Source: Novosphingobium terrae
Lineage (GTDB): Bacteria > Pseudomonadota > Alphaproteobacteria > Sphingomonadales > Sphingomonadaceae
DNA: 64,000 nucleotides
Reading direction: 5' to 3'
Assembly (NCBI RefSeq): GCF_017163935.1
Contig: NZ_JABVZR010000001.1
Coordinates: 1,488,001-1,552,000, forward strand
A model generated the notes under the pieces. That model searched no databases, was not told the origin of the DNA, and saw only the letters and a list, made by a program, of their open reading frames with translations. The position numbers and the translations under genes are program-made. This document shows, piece after piece, positions 35,186 to 43,709 of this stretch (position 1 is its first letter; each line of letters starts with the position of its first letter).

Positions 35186-35794
35186 TTAGGCAACCGGGGT
35201 GATCGTGACGTTGGCAACGTCCGAATAGGCACCCGACAGCAGGTAGCTGCTGCTGGCCAGACCGGTCAGCTGGATAACGGCGCTGCCGTAAACGGGGCTG
35301 GCCGAGGACGAGGTGAAGGTCTGGTTGGGAGCGATCGCCTTGTCGGTGACCGCCAGGGTAGCACCGCCCAGCGAGACCGACACGCCGTAGGGAACCAGCT
35401 TGGTGAAGCCGGCCGAAGCCTGCTGCGTGCCGGTGTAGGACAGACCGCCCTTGGTCGAGGTGAACGAGATGGCGAAGTTGTGGTTGCAGACCGAGTAGGG
35501 CAGGTTGATGGTGGCACCCCAGGCCTGAACGGCGTCGGTGTTCTGGTCCTGCAGGTTCACGTTCAGTGCGACGTCCGAGTTGGCGCCCGACTGGCCGCCC
35601 GACAGGGTGCTGGAGGTGGCGTTGGTCAGACCCGAAATGCTGCTGACCTGACCCAGGCGGCAGTAGTCCTGAGCGCTGGCGGCCAGGTTCAGGATGCTTT
35701 CACCGTCGTTGCCGATCGGCGTGGTCGAGGTGGCGGCGAAGGCGGGAGTCGAGAGGAGAGCCAGAACGGCCATCGAAGAAGCGATCAGACGCAT
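35186..35794 (-). CDS. Spore-coat-U-type pilin subunit (probable major pilin)
   Basis: 202 residues from the ATG at 35794, preceded by AAAGGG nine bases upstream (an in-frame ATG at 35809 lies before it). Signal peptide cleaves near AFAAT. The mature domain has the disulfide cysteines (DYCRLG and YSVCNHNF) and ends YSDVANVTITPVA, matching archaic pilins. Low-complexity Ser/Thr/Ala loops fit a polymer subunit. It lies directly upstream of the hairpin pair and the chaperone gene, so it can be made in excess over the assembly proteins. Family call firm; major status is inference. Confidence 0.82.
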   Translation of the reverse strand: MRLIASSMAVLALLSTPAFAATSTTPIGNDGESILNLAASAQDYCRLGQVSSISGLTNATSSTLSGGQSGANSDVALNVNLQDQNTDAVQAWGATINLPYSVCNHNFAISFTSTKGGLSYTGTQQASAGFTKLVPYGVSVSLGGATLAVTDKAIAPNQTFTSSSASPVYGSAVIQLTGLASSSYLLSGAYSDVANVTITPVA

Positions 35795-35908
35795 GATATT
35801 CCCTTTCATTGCATTGGGGCATTGTTGAAAAATCGGTCGTCGTGAGCGGGGTCCGACGGATGTCCGTGCGGCGATACCGGCCCGACGATGGCCGGTATAT
35901 TTCTGAAA

Positions 35909-36520
35909 TCAGCTGGAAAGCCTGGGGGCCAGGCGGATGGCGATGATGTCCGAATAGGTGCCTTGCAGCAGCGGCTGGGTGGTGGACGCGGTGTTGATCA
36001 CCAGCGTCGTCCGTCCGCCGCCAAGACCTGTGCCGGGTGCCGATGCGGCGTGGCAGGCACTGTCATTGTGCTGCCTGTCGCCCTTCATCTGCGCCGAGGT
36101 ACAGTTGAGCGTCACCGCCCCTGCATTCTGAAGATCCAGAGCCAGCGAATAGCCCACAAGATCGGAGAAATTCGCGACGCCGGCGCCCTGGAACCTCAAG
36201 CCGCCATTGAGCGAGGTGACCGTGGCATCGAAAGGCGCGTTGCACTGGTAATCGATGGGCACCGAAGCGCTGCGCTTGGCGGCGGCGCCATTGGCCGGAT
36301 CAAGGATATCGCCCAGATTGACGTTGGCCGAACTGGTCTGCAGCGAGCACCGGGCGGTGATGTGACCGGTGATGCCATACTGCATCGTGTTGGTGGCGCC
36401 TTCAGGCACATCCACCGTTGGAACCGCTATGGAGGCAGATGCCCCCTGAACCGAACAGAGCATCAGAAATGCTGCTGCGCAGGGGCTCTTCAAACGCCGG
36501 ATGTGATTGAAATTGCGCAA
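35909..36520 (-). CDS. Spore-coat-U-type pilin subunit with a probable TTG start
   Basis: 203 residues if translated from the TTG at 36520, which has GAGGG immediately upstream and gives an ideal signal peptide (basic RNFNHIRRLK, then AAAFLMLCSVQGASA). A TTG at 36562 is the far end of the frame. The mature domain has cysteines (ARCSLQT, DYQCNAP, LNCTSAQ, SACHAA) and the conserved end YSDIIAIRLAP. It is first in the pilus operon: pilin - pilin - chaperone - usher - adhesin. Upstream lies an AT-rich promoter-like region. Confidence 0.75.
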   Translation of the reverse strand: MRNFNHIRRLKSPCAAAFLMLCSVQGASASIAVPTVDVPEGATNTMQYGITGHITARCSLQTSSANVNLGDILDPANGAAAKRSASVPIDYQCNAPFDATVTSLNGGLRFQGAGVANFSDLVGYSLALDLQNAGAVTLNCTSAQMKGDRQHNDSACHAASAPGTGLGGGRTTLVINTASTTQPLLQGTYSDIIAIRLAPRLSS

Positions 36521-36957
36521 GGAACCCTCTTTCGCTAAATTCGTCGTTGAGGTGAAGTTCAAGAATGGACTTGGCTACTTGTGCATGCTTTGCGCGGTCT
36601 TCTTGACAGATTTATCAAGTTGACTTGGCTTGTTTAGAATTTTTGAAAAAAGTCAGAATATTTCTAAAGAAAAATTCTGTCCCTCCCCCTTCGTTGAGCG
36701 AGTTTCTAATGGTTTATTCCTTGTTAATCCATAATACAGAATGACTGGATTCGGAGAGTCGAAACGGTCAAAAAGTACTGTTTTGTCCATTTTCGAGACG
36801 TCCCTCATCCGGCACGTTTTATCGAATCCCGGGCGGGTCGATGTGAACAAGATCAGCTTTCGAAACTTGCGCAGGGGAGTCGTCGCGGTTTCACCGAAAA
36901 TTTACGGGCGCGCGGCTAGAGAGTGATCTGCTTTCATCAGTCCGGGTGCGCCTTGCC
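36521..36957. promoter_or_regulatory. AT-rich intergenic region between pilus operon and divergent secreted protein
   Basis: About 437 bases with markedly more A/T (especially 36580-36760) than flanking DNA. It contains the 9-base direct repeat GACTTGGCT at 36568-36576 and 36622-36630, and the inverted arms CTTGA / TCAAG at 36602-36619. TTGACA at 36603 resembles a -35, but no paired -10 is visible. A 65-codon minus-strand frame (36653-36850) shows no coding features. The region probably drives both the pilus operon and the 36958 gene. Confidence 0.45.
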
Positions 36958-37386
36958 ATGAACACCAAGATGTATGTCCTTCGGTCCGTCGCTGTTGCCG
37001 CTGCGCTGGCGATCCTGCCTCAGGCAGCGCCTGCTCTGGCCGGTGAGTCCACTGTCCATCTGCAGTTGAGCGCCTTTGTGCCCACCTTCTGCAGGATCAG
37101 TTCGCCCGCGCCTGACGGCATCTTCCTGCATGACGGGCAGGCAACGCTGGGCACGGTGCAGGAAATCTGTAACGATCCGAGCGGCTATCGCGTCAGCTCG
37201 AATTTCACCAATCTGGATTCCGGGGCCTTGCTGGTGGGCAGCCGCCGCCTCGACATCGTCAACGGTCTGGCCGAGCGCACCGAAAACAATGCCGCGGTCA
37301 GCCGCAACTCATGGTCGCTGGTTCAGGCCAAGGCGGTCAATGCGGAGCTGCCGATCCTGCTGACGGTGACGATCAGCCCGGCGTGA
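36958..37386 (+). CDS. Secreted protein, probably a divergent spore-coat-U-like domain
   Basis: 142 residues from the ATG at 36958. A strong signal peptide (AVAAALAILPQAAPALAGE) precedes a mature part of about 110 residues with two cysteines (FCRISS and ICNDPSGY) and a final strand ELPILLTVTISPA that resembles the donor-strand end of the SCPU pilins across the promoter region. The order of strands and Cys fits a small SCPU domain, but identity is low and I could not confirm it. Transcribed away from the pilus operon; converges with the hybrid kinase gene, whose stop is 10 bases beyond. Confidence 0.65.
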   Translation: MNTKMYVLRSVAVAAALAILPQAAPALAGESTVHLQLSAFVPTFCRISSPAPDGIFLHDGQATLGTVQEICNDPSGYRVSSNFTNLDSGALLVGSRRLDIVNGLAERTENNAAVSRNSWSLVQAKAVNAELPILLTVTISPA

Positions 37387-37395
37387 GCGGGCCTT

Positions 37396-39219
37396 TCACC
37401 TCAACGCCTGTATAAGAGTAGCGTGCAAGTCCTCGCGATGGCCAAGGAGCTGTTCGAGGCTTGCGCGCAGTTGAGCCTCAGAAACGGGCTTGCCTAAAAC
37501 CTCTATACCTTGCGCGATCAGTCTTCCGGCTTCTTCAAGATGAATTTCGCCGGTCAGGATGATCGTGGGGATCGGCCCATAAGCTTGATGCATGCGGGTG
37601 AGGATATCGCTCGCGGTTTCGCCATCGGCCAGTTGCAGATCGCAGAGCAGGAGGTCGGGCCGCATCCGGGCGATCATGCTCATCGCCTCGTCCCCGCTCG
37701 CCGCTGAGCGGCATTCATGCCCCCACAATTGCAGCAGCGTGGTCATGGCTTCGCGGATGGCGGGATCATCGTCCACCATCAGAATGTGGGCGCCACCGTG
37801 ATGATGATCGCGCGCCGATGGCACCGGAACCTCCGGGAGGCGGGGCAGGGCGACGGTGTCATCCTGCGGCATGGCCAGGCGAAAGACGCTGCCCCTGCCG
37901 ATCCGGGACTCCAGCGACACCTGCGCGCCGATCACCGAGGCCAGCCGCCGCACGATGGCCAGCCCCAGGCCCAGCCCCTGCCTTTGCATATGGCTGGTAT
38001 CATCGAGTTGCCGGAATTCCTCGAAAATTGCCTCATGCTGATCGTCGGCAATGCCTTGCCCCGTGTCCCACACCTCGATGACCAGCTCGCCCGCGCGGCG
38101 GCGGGCGCCGATCAGCACGCCGCCCTCATGCGTGTAACGCACGGCGTTGGAGAGCAGGTTGCGCAGAATCGAATGAAGCAGAACCGGGTCGCTGTTGATC
38201 AGCGCCGTGGTGTCTCGGGTGCGATAGACAAGGTTCTTGGTTTCGGCGCTGCCAGCGATCTCGATTTCGAGATGGTTGAACAGATCCTGCAGCGGGAAGA
38301 TCCGTTTCTGGGCCGAAATGCCGGTTTCGAAGCGGGAGAAGTCCAGCAGCATATCCAGCATCTCGGACGCGCCCTTGAGCGCCTCCTGCGCCTGACCGAT
38401 CATCCGCAGGCGCAGGCGGCGTTCCGCGATGCTGTCGAGCGTGGCCAGAAACAGCGCGATGGCCTGCATGGGCTGGCGCAGATCATGGCCGACCGCCGTG
38501 AGAAAGCGCGAGCGTGCCTCATTGGCCTCCGCCGCGATGGCATGGGCGGCCCGCGCGCTGGCGGCTTCCTGCTCCAGCTTGCGGGCGAGGCTGGCATTGG
38601 CAAGGCCCAGCAGAATGGAACTGCGGCAGGCCGCCGCATTCTTGTAACCATTGTAGCCCATGCCGGTGATATAAAGCACGATCACCGTCGCGGTTTCGGC
38701 CAGATAGTCGGGCATCTGCCCGCCGGCCATGGCCACGGCCAGACCGACCGCAGCGTAATAGACCGCCAGATAGCTGGCCAGCACGCCGAAATGCGGGCCA
38801 TAGGTTGTCGAGGCTGCCGCCACGACGCCTGCCAGTGAAATCAGGACGATAAAGCATTCGGCGGGATGAGATGTGGCCGGAATGATGAAATAGAGGCTGC
38901 ACCAGCCGATCGCCTGGGGCATTTCCCAGAGGATCAGGCGATAGGTATAATATTTGGGGGCCTGTTCGATAAGCTCATCTGACACACGATCTTTGAGATC
39001 GATGACCTGCGCCACTTTGGAGAAAATCTGCCAGCCCAGCCACCACAGGACAGGCGCGCCCTCACTGTGCAGAAAGCCGGCGATCAGCAGCGAAAGCAGC
39101 AACGTCGAGGCATTGGCATTGCGCAGCATGCCATGGATCAGCTTGAGCCGCCCGACGAGGATGTTGTGTTCAAGCTCTGTATCCGCCCGATGGGCGGTGG
39201 CGCTGGCGCCCAAACTCAT
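37396..39219 (-). CDS. Membrane hybrid sensor histidine kinase with receiver domain
   Basis: 607 residues. About six transmembrane helices (roughly residues 38-190), a short coiled coil, HisKA with phospho-acceptor His in VGHDLRQPMQAIALF, HATPase with NAVRYTHEGG, DTGQGI and GLGLGLAIVRRLA, then a C-terminal receiver (MVDDDPAIREAM, phospho-Asp in DLLLCDLQLAD, Lys in LGKPVSE). A membrane-embedded sensor without a periplasmic domain suggests an intramembrane cue. It overlaps the upstream response-regulator gene by four bases (ATGA), so they are partners. Placement beside the pilus genes hints at regulation of adhesion. Confidence 0.93.
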   Translation of the reverse strand: MSLGASATAHRADTELEHNILVGRLKLIHGMLRNANASTLLLSLLIAGFLHSEGAPVLWWLGWQIFSKVAQVIDLKDRVSDELIEQAPKYYTYRLILWEMPQAIGWCSLYFIIPATSHPAECFIVLISLAGVVAAASTTYGPHFGVLASYLAVYYAAVGLAVAMAGGQMPDYLAETATVIVLYITGMGYNGYKNAAACRSSILLGLANASLARKLEQEAASARAAHAIAAEANEARSRFLTAVGHDLRQPMQAIALFLATLDSIAERRLRLRMIGQAQEALKGASEMLDMLLDFSRFETGISAQKRIFPLQDLFNHLEIEIAGSAETKNLVYRTRDTTALINSDPVLLHSILRNLLSNAVRYTHEGGVLIGARRRAGELVIEVWDTGQGIADDQHEAIFEEFRQLDDTSHMQRQGLGLGLAIVRRLASVIGAQVSLESRIGRGSVFRLAMPQDDTVALPRLPEVPVPSARDHHHGGAHILMVDDDPAIREAMTTLLQLWGHECRSAASGDEAMSMIARMRPDLLLCDLQLADGETASDILTRMHQAYGPIPTIILTGEIHLEEAGRLIAQGIEVLGKPVSEAQLRASLEQLLGHREDLHATLIQALR

Positions 39220-39800
39220 AGCAATCCGCGTTTTTGGACTTCGAAGGCGACTTCCGTGCGGTTGCGGGCGCCAAAGGCCTTCATCACCGTCTGCACATGG
39301 CCGCGCACCGTGAATTCGGAGATGCCCAGCACATGGGCGATGGCCTTGTTCGAATAGCCCTTGTGCAGATAGGTCACGATTTCCGTCTGGCGGCGGGTCA
39401 GCACATCATTGGCCGGCCTTTCGCTATGCCCCTTGCTCAGGGTCAGCGCGCGGACGATCTCCACCACCCGCTCGGGAGGCTCGGCCTTGGAAATGAAGGC
39501 GTCGACGCCGTGATCATTGGCCGCCAGCATCAGCGAGATGTCGATCTTCGCGCTGACGATCACGATCCGGCATTGCGGCCAGCGCAGGCGCAGCAGCGGC
39601 ACGCCGTCGATCCCGGACATGCCGGAGAGGTCGAGATCCAGCAGGATGAGGTCCGGATGGAGTTCAGTGGCCTGAAGCGCATCCTCGATGCAGGAGGCCG
39701 CGCGAAACGCCATGGACGGGAAGTTCTTGGCGATGAGCAGTTCGAGCCCGGCCTGAAACAGGCGGTGATCATCGATCCCCAGAACGGTATATTGCGTCAT
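39216..39800 (-). CDS. LuxR/NarL-type response regulator
   Basis: 194 residues. Receiver domain with the acidic pair in LGIDDHRLFQ, phospho-Asp in LILLDLDLSGMSG, and Lys in AFISKAEPP; then a LuxR HTH (LTRRQTEIVTYLHKGYSNKAIAHVLGISEFTVRGHVQTV, landmarks LTRRQTEIV and EFTVRGHV). A single phosphorylated aspartate and DNA-binding output make it the transcriptional arm of the adjacent hybrid kinase, the two genes overlapping by ATGA. Ends with QKRGLL. The large upstream non-coding region carries a perfect CtrA box. Confidence 0.94.
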   Translation of the reverse strand: MTQYTVLGIDDHRLFQAGLELLIAKNFPSMAFRAASCIEDALQATELHPDLILLDLDLSGMSGIDGVPLLRLRWPQCRIVIVSAKIDISLMLAANDHGVDAFISKAEPPERVVEIVRALTLSKGHSERPANDVLTRRQTEIVTYLHKGYSNKAIAHVLGISEFTVRGHVQTVMKAFGARNRTEVAFEVQKRGLL

Positions 39801-40443
39801 TCCAGGAATCCCCCACCTGTCCCGCTGCTATCCCGACCGTCGAATATCGAATCTGGTAACCGCTATGCGACAGGTTTCCTGATCTCCTTAGCTTGAGTGT
39901 ATGATCTGTCAAAGTAAATGAATGAAGCGGTTTTCATATGACGTCTATGACGGGGAGGGATTTGTTCGATGTTGTTTTTATGTTGAGGTTATAATTTCAA
40001 ATTTATGACCCTATGCTTTTGTGCTGAAATGATGGATTTGACGTTTCAAAAAGATCTGAAAATGTTAATTTTTCGTTAATAATGTTTCAACAGCCAACTG
40101 GGCTGTAAAACGACATTATTCCGCAGCTGCGAAATTATGGCCGGTTGATTCCTGACCTTGTGCGCTGCGATGCCTTGCGTTGATCAATTTTATTGCATTC
40201 TCAATCCCATCTCCGGCTCTGCCCGTGGCGTCGTTTTGCGGCGAGCGCTTTGCGGCAGCGTCCATCCGCCCCAATCCGGGACTCTTCGGGGTGATTGTGG
40301 CTTTCATGCCTCACGCTCCGGCTCAGACCGGGCTGGATCAGGCTTTCCGCATCGAACCGGCCAAGCCGTAAAGCTGCTTAGGGGCAGGGCAGGGGGGAGC
40401 CAAGACAAGCTCTGATAGAGCTGTCTGGCAGGAGGTTTGCCTG
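39801..40443. other. 643-base non-coding region with AT-rich left half
   Basis: No convincing gene. Around 39890-40100 the sequence is far richer in A/T than neighbours. It contains the perfect CtrA box at 40065-40079. Two 63-codon frames (minus strand 40116-40307, plus strand 40180-40371) overlap each other but lack family features, and only the minus one has any ribosome-site hint. No strong hairpin seen. Confidence 0.6.
40065..40079. promoter_or_regulatory. Perfect CtrA box TTAA-N7-TTAA upstream of the response-regulator gene
   Basis: TTAA at 40065-40068 and 40076-40079 are separated by seven bases (TTTTTCG). It is 265 bases upstream of the response-regulator start and 365 upstream of the AbiEi-like gene. 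Exact consensus; AT-rich context makes chance more likely here than at 15289. Confidence 0.5.
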
Positions 40444-41061
40444 ATGAGCGAAGGATCTCAACGCGAAAAGCTGCTGGCGCTGTTTCGCACGCGCGCCGTC
40501 ATGCGGGCGAGTGAGTTGAAGCAGGCCGGCATCACCGCCGCAGCTCTGCTGCGCGCGGTCGAGGATGGCGAGTTGGAGCGCCTCTCGCGCGGGCTCTATC
40601 AGCGCTGCCTGGTGGACCTCCACCAGCATCATGAGCTGGCCGTGGCGGCCATGCGCGTCCCCAAGGGCGTGATCGCGATGATCTCTGCGCTGATGTTTCA
40701 CGGCCTGATGGATGAGGAGCATCCGCGCGTCTGGATGGCCATCGGCCCGCATGACTGGGCCCCGGCGCCCTCCTGCCCGCCGCTGCGGATCGTTCGTTTC
40801 GCGCCGGCCTATCTGCGACAGGGCGTGGAAACCCATGTGATCGGCGGCGTCCATGTGCCCGTCTACGGGCTGGTCAAGACGCTGGCTGATGTGTTCCGCC
40901 ACCCGCGCCTTGTGGACCGCGAGATCGCGGTGACCGCCCTGCGCCGCGCCGTGCGCGAAGGCAAGGCGAGCCCCGCTGCCATTGAGGAAGGCGCCAGGAC
41001 CGCCGGGGTCTGGCCGATCATGCGCCCTTATCTGGCGCATCTCGGGGTGGCGGCCGGCTGA
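40444..41061 (+). CDS. AbiEi-like winged-helix protein without a partner toxin (orphan)
   Basis: 205 residues; GGAGG is nine bases upstream of the ATG. N-terminal winged helix (LLALFRTRAVMRASELKQAGITAAALLRAVEDGELERLSRGLYQRC, landmarks VMRASELKQAGI and RLSRGLYQ) followed by a C-terminal region with VIAMISALMFHGLMDE and RQGVETHVIGGVHVPVYGLVKTLAD, the pattern of AbiEi-type antitoxins/regulators. These normally pair with the nucleotidyltransferase toxin AbiEii downstream; here the next genes are a 66-aa protein and an MscS channel. It may act as a stand-alone regulator, or its partner may have been lost. Confidence 0.8.
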   Translation: MSEGSQREKLLALFRTRAVMRASELKQAGITAAALLRAVEDGELERLSRGLYQRCLVDLHQHHELAVAAMRVPKGVIAMISALMFHGLMDEEHPRVWMAIGPHDWAPAPSCPPLRIVRFAPAYLRQGVETHVIGGVHVPVYGLVKTLADVFRHPRLVDREIAVTALRRAVREGKASPAAIEEGARTAGVWPIMRPYLAHLGVAAG

Positions 41062-41197
41062 AGAGAAACATCGCGGCACTTGGATGCTTGCCTCTCTGAG
41101 GGGATGGCGAGGTGAGAGGATGCCTTATGCGTGTGTTTCAAGCCCGCGATGGGATGACCCTGATGGTCCTGCCTGCTGCAAACCGATGGGAGGCCCT

Positions 41198-41398
41198 ATG
41201 GCCAACCTTCTGAACTGGCACCGCCTTGCGGCCAAGGCCCAGGCGCTCAGCCGATCCGCTTATGAGGCCCTGCGGCGCCCGACCTCGATGGGGCGGGCGA
41301 AACAGGATGCCCAGTCCATATTCGACCATCTGACCGATATGGGTTTCCACAAATCCGGCCGGGATCGTCACGAAAAGCAGGGGGATGGTAAGGCATAG
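41198..41398 (+). CDS. Small hypothetical protein (66 aa)
   Basis: 66 residues from the ATG at 41198, preceded by GGGAGG six bases upstream. Basic, hydrophilic, with two predicted helices (LLNWHRLAAKAQALSRSAYEAL and AKQDAQSIFDHLTDMGF). No signal peptide or recognised domain. It is 136 bases after the AbiEi-like gene on the same strand and 168 before the channel gene. A 28-codon frame with an SD-like GAGAGG (41127-41213) overlaps its start. Hypothetical; could be a shadow. Confidence 0.45.
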   Translation: MANLLNWHRLAAKAQALSRSAYEALRRPTSMGRAKQDAQSIFDHLTDMGFHKSGRDRHEKQGDGKA

Positions 41399-41566
41399 GC
41401 GCAGCCCTTGCCGAGGCCTTAAGCAACAGCCTTAGACAACAAAGGCAAGAACTTAACGGCATCTCGGGCGTTTCTGCGAAGAGCACGGCGGCTCCTGCCA
41501 TCAGCGGAGCGCCATACCGCCAGACCCGGTCCGGCGCGGGATCGCAGAGAGAATGAAGGTTGACGC

Positions 41567-43519
41567 ATGCCCAAATCCAGCTCCTCCAAGGCGCCGCGCC
41601 GGACGCGGGCAATGACCGGCTTCTCCGCCCTGATGCCTGGAATTTTGATGGCCGCAGGCACGGCGCAGGCGCAGGTGGCCACCGATGCAAGGCTCTCGAT
41701 CCCCGAGGCCTTGTCGCGCGATGCGGGCACGGCGCTGTCGCTGGTGACGCGACAGCTGGCCATGCCCTTTACCGACGCTTTTGGCTTTCCATTGCTGGTG
41801 GCGCTGTTGGGTGTGGCTCTGGTTCTGGCATGGCCGTTCCGGCTCTGGGTGCTGCGGCGACTTGGCAGGATGCTGGAGGCCGCCTCGCTTGAGGAAAGGC
41901 TGGCGATCACCCTGAGGGCGGTGGGCACGGTGGTGATCTCCACGCTGCTGTGGGTGCTGGCCGGGCAGATTGCTCTGGCCGCTCTGGAGCTGACGCTGAC
42001 GCTGCTGCCTGAAACGCAAGTGCTGGCCCATGCGCTGGCGGTGGCGATCGGCATGGCGGGGCTGGGCTTGGGCGTGGGACGGGCTCTGCGCTCGCCCGAG
42101 AACAAGGCGCTGAGGCCGCTGCCGCTGCCGCCGGGGCTGGGCCATGCGATCGGCTTCTATCCTTTTGCCGCCGCGCTCATGCTGGGCCTGACGCATGTGA
42201 CCGACCAGCTGGCGCAACTGCTGCATGCCGCACAGACGAGCTGGATCATGGCTCAGGGCGTGATCCTGCTGATCGAGACCATCGTCATCGCCCGTTTCCT
42301 GATCCAGGCGGGCCATGCGCGGGAAAGGCAGGCGGAGGCCACGCCCGACGGCGCAGCCGCACCCGCCGTTCCCGCCATCTTCGGCATGACGGCGCTGGTC
42401 TGGGTGGCGCTGGCGGTGGGCTTCGGCGCCTTTGTGCTGGGCCACACCCGCTTTGCCATGCTGGTGCTTCAGGAGCTGCTATGGGCCGGGCTGGTGCTGA
42501 CCATCGCCTGGTTGCTGACGCGCTTTTTCGACGCCTTGCTCTCCCAACTGTTCGACACCAATCGCATGGTCGGGCGCTTTGCCACCGGTGTGGTCGGGGT
42601 GAAGCGCGCCCGCATCAAGCAACTGGCCCTGCTGGGCAGCGCCTTGCTGACCGTGATCGTCTGGCTCTTTGCGATCGGTCTGGTCACTGCGCCGCTGCAT
42701 GGCGATCAGGCGGTGGTGGTGGACCAGCTGCGGCCCGCGCCCTTGCTGAGTTCCGTGCATTCGCTCCATTTGTCGCCCGGCACGGTGGGCATGGCGGTGC
42801 TGGTGCTGATCGTCGGCGTGGCGCTGACGCGGATCATGCGCGGCTGGCTGGAAAACCGCTTCCTGCCCTCCACCTCGCTGGACATCGGCGTGCGCACCTC
42901 GCTGGTGACGGGGCTGAGCTATGTGGGCATCATCATCGCCTTGCTGAGCGCCACCAGCACGCTGGGCCTGCAGCTGGAAAAGATCACGCTGATTGCCAGC
43001 GCCCTGTCGGTGGGGATCGGTTTTGGTCTGCAGTCGATCATCCAGAATTTCGTATCAGGCGTGATCCTGCTGATCGAGCGCCCGGTGAAGCAGGGTGACT
43101 GGGTCGCGGTTTCCGGCGCCGAGGGCACCATTCGCCGCATCCGCGTGCGCGCCACCGAACTGGCGACGGCGGATGGCGGTACGGCCATTGTGCCGAACTC
43201 GTCGTTTATTTCCTCTCAGGTGAGCAACAAGCCGGATACGCTGATGTCCTCCCGCCTTGATCTGCCGCTGACCGTCGCTGGCTGCCCGTCAGCGACGGAG
43301 GCTCGCGACGCGGTGCTGGATCTGTGCAAGGACGCCAAAGGTCTGCGTGAGGAGCCCGCGCCGCATTTGTACCTGACCACGCTGGGTGATGGGGAGTGGA
43401 CCTTCAACCTGAGGGTCTATGCCAAGCCGGGGACTTCGGTCACGCAGGCCAAGAGCGACTTGCTCTTTACGTTGAGCGCTCATGCAGAAGGCCGGGGCAT
43501 CAAGATCAAATCGAGTTAG
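41567..43519 (+). CDS. MscS-family mechanosensitive channel (large, DUF3772-like N-terminal part)
   Basis: 650 residues; the ATG follows GAAGG. After a signal-like N-terminus (about residues 17-35) come roughly ten hydrophobic segments and then the MscS core: the pore-lining helix ITLIASALSVGIGFGLQSIIQNFVSG (landmarks SVGIGFGLQSI and FVSGVILLIERP), then the beta domain with GDWV and SNKPDT. It releases osmolytes on sudden pressure drops. The extra N-terminal helices are typical of long MscS paralogues. Appears single-gene; no neighbour suggests a specific partner. Confidence 0.92.
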   Translation: MPKSSSSKAPRRTRAMTGFSALMPGILMAAGTAQAQVATDARLSIPEALSRDAGTALSLVTRQLAMPFTDAFGFPLLVALLGVALVLAWPFRLWVLRRLGRMLEAASLEERLAITLRAVGTVVISTLLWVLAGQIALAALELTLTLLPETQVLAHALAVAIGMAGLGLGVGRALRSPENKALRPLPLPPGLGHAIGFYPFAAALMLGLTHVTDQLAQLLHAAQTSWIMAQGVILLIETIVIARFLIQAGHARERQAEATPDGAAAPAVPAIFGMTALVWVALAVGFGAFVLGHTRFAMLVLQELLWAGLVLTIAWLLTRFFDALLSQLFDTNRMVGRFATGVVGVKRARIKQLALLGSALLTVIVWLFAIGLVTAPLHGDQAVVVDQLRPAPLLSSVHSLHLSPGTVGMAVLVLIVGVALTRIMRGWLENRFLPSTSLDIGVRTSLVTGLSYVGIIIALLSATSTLGLQLEKITLIASALSVGIGFGLQSIIQNFVSGVILLIERPVKQGDWVAVSGAEGTIRRIRVRATELATADGGTAIVPNSSFISSQVSNKPDTLMSSRLDLPLTVAGCPSATEARDAVLDLCKDAKGLREEPAPHLYLTTLGDGEWTFNLRVYAKPGTSVTQAKSDLLFTLSAHAEGRGIKIKSS

Positions 43520-43709
43520 GAAGTTTGGGAAAAGATGCCTCCGGCGGGCAAAGGACCTTAAGTGTGCGCTTGTCGCGCGCGACAAGCGATGGCGCCCTTG
43601 GCAATCCCTTTATTTTCGATCTTGGCGCTGGATATGCGGGATCGGTTCGGGTTGGTTTGGAAGCTTTTGAAGGTTGCTTCGCTGCGCGGGAAGGGCGGGT
43701 AAGTTAGGA

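Noticed and set aside
36653..36850. 65-codon minus-strand frame in the pilus promoter region
   Set aside because: AT-rich, no ribosome site, no family; better explained as promoter DNA.
40116..40371. Two overlapping 63-codon frames on opposite strands
   Set aside because: They overlap each other, have at best a weak ribosome site and no recognisable sequence; kept as non-coding.
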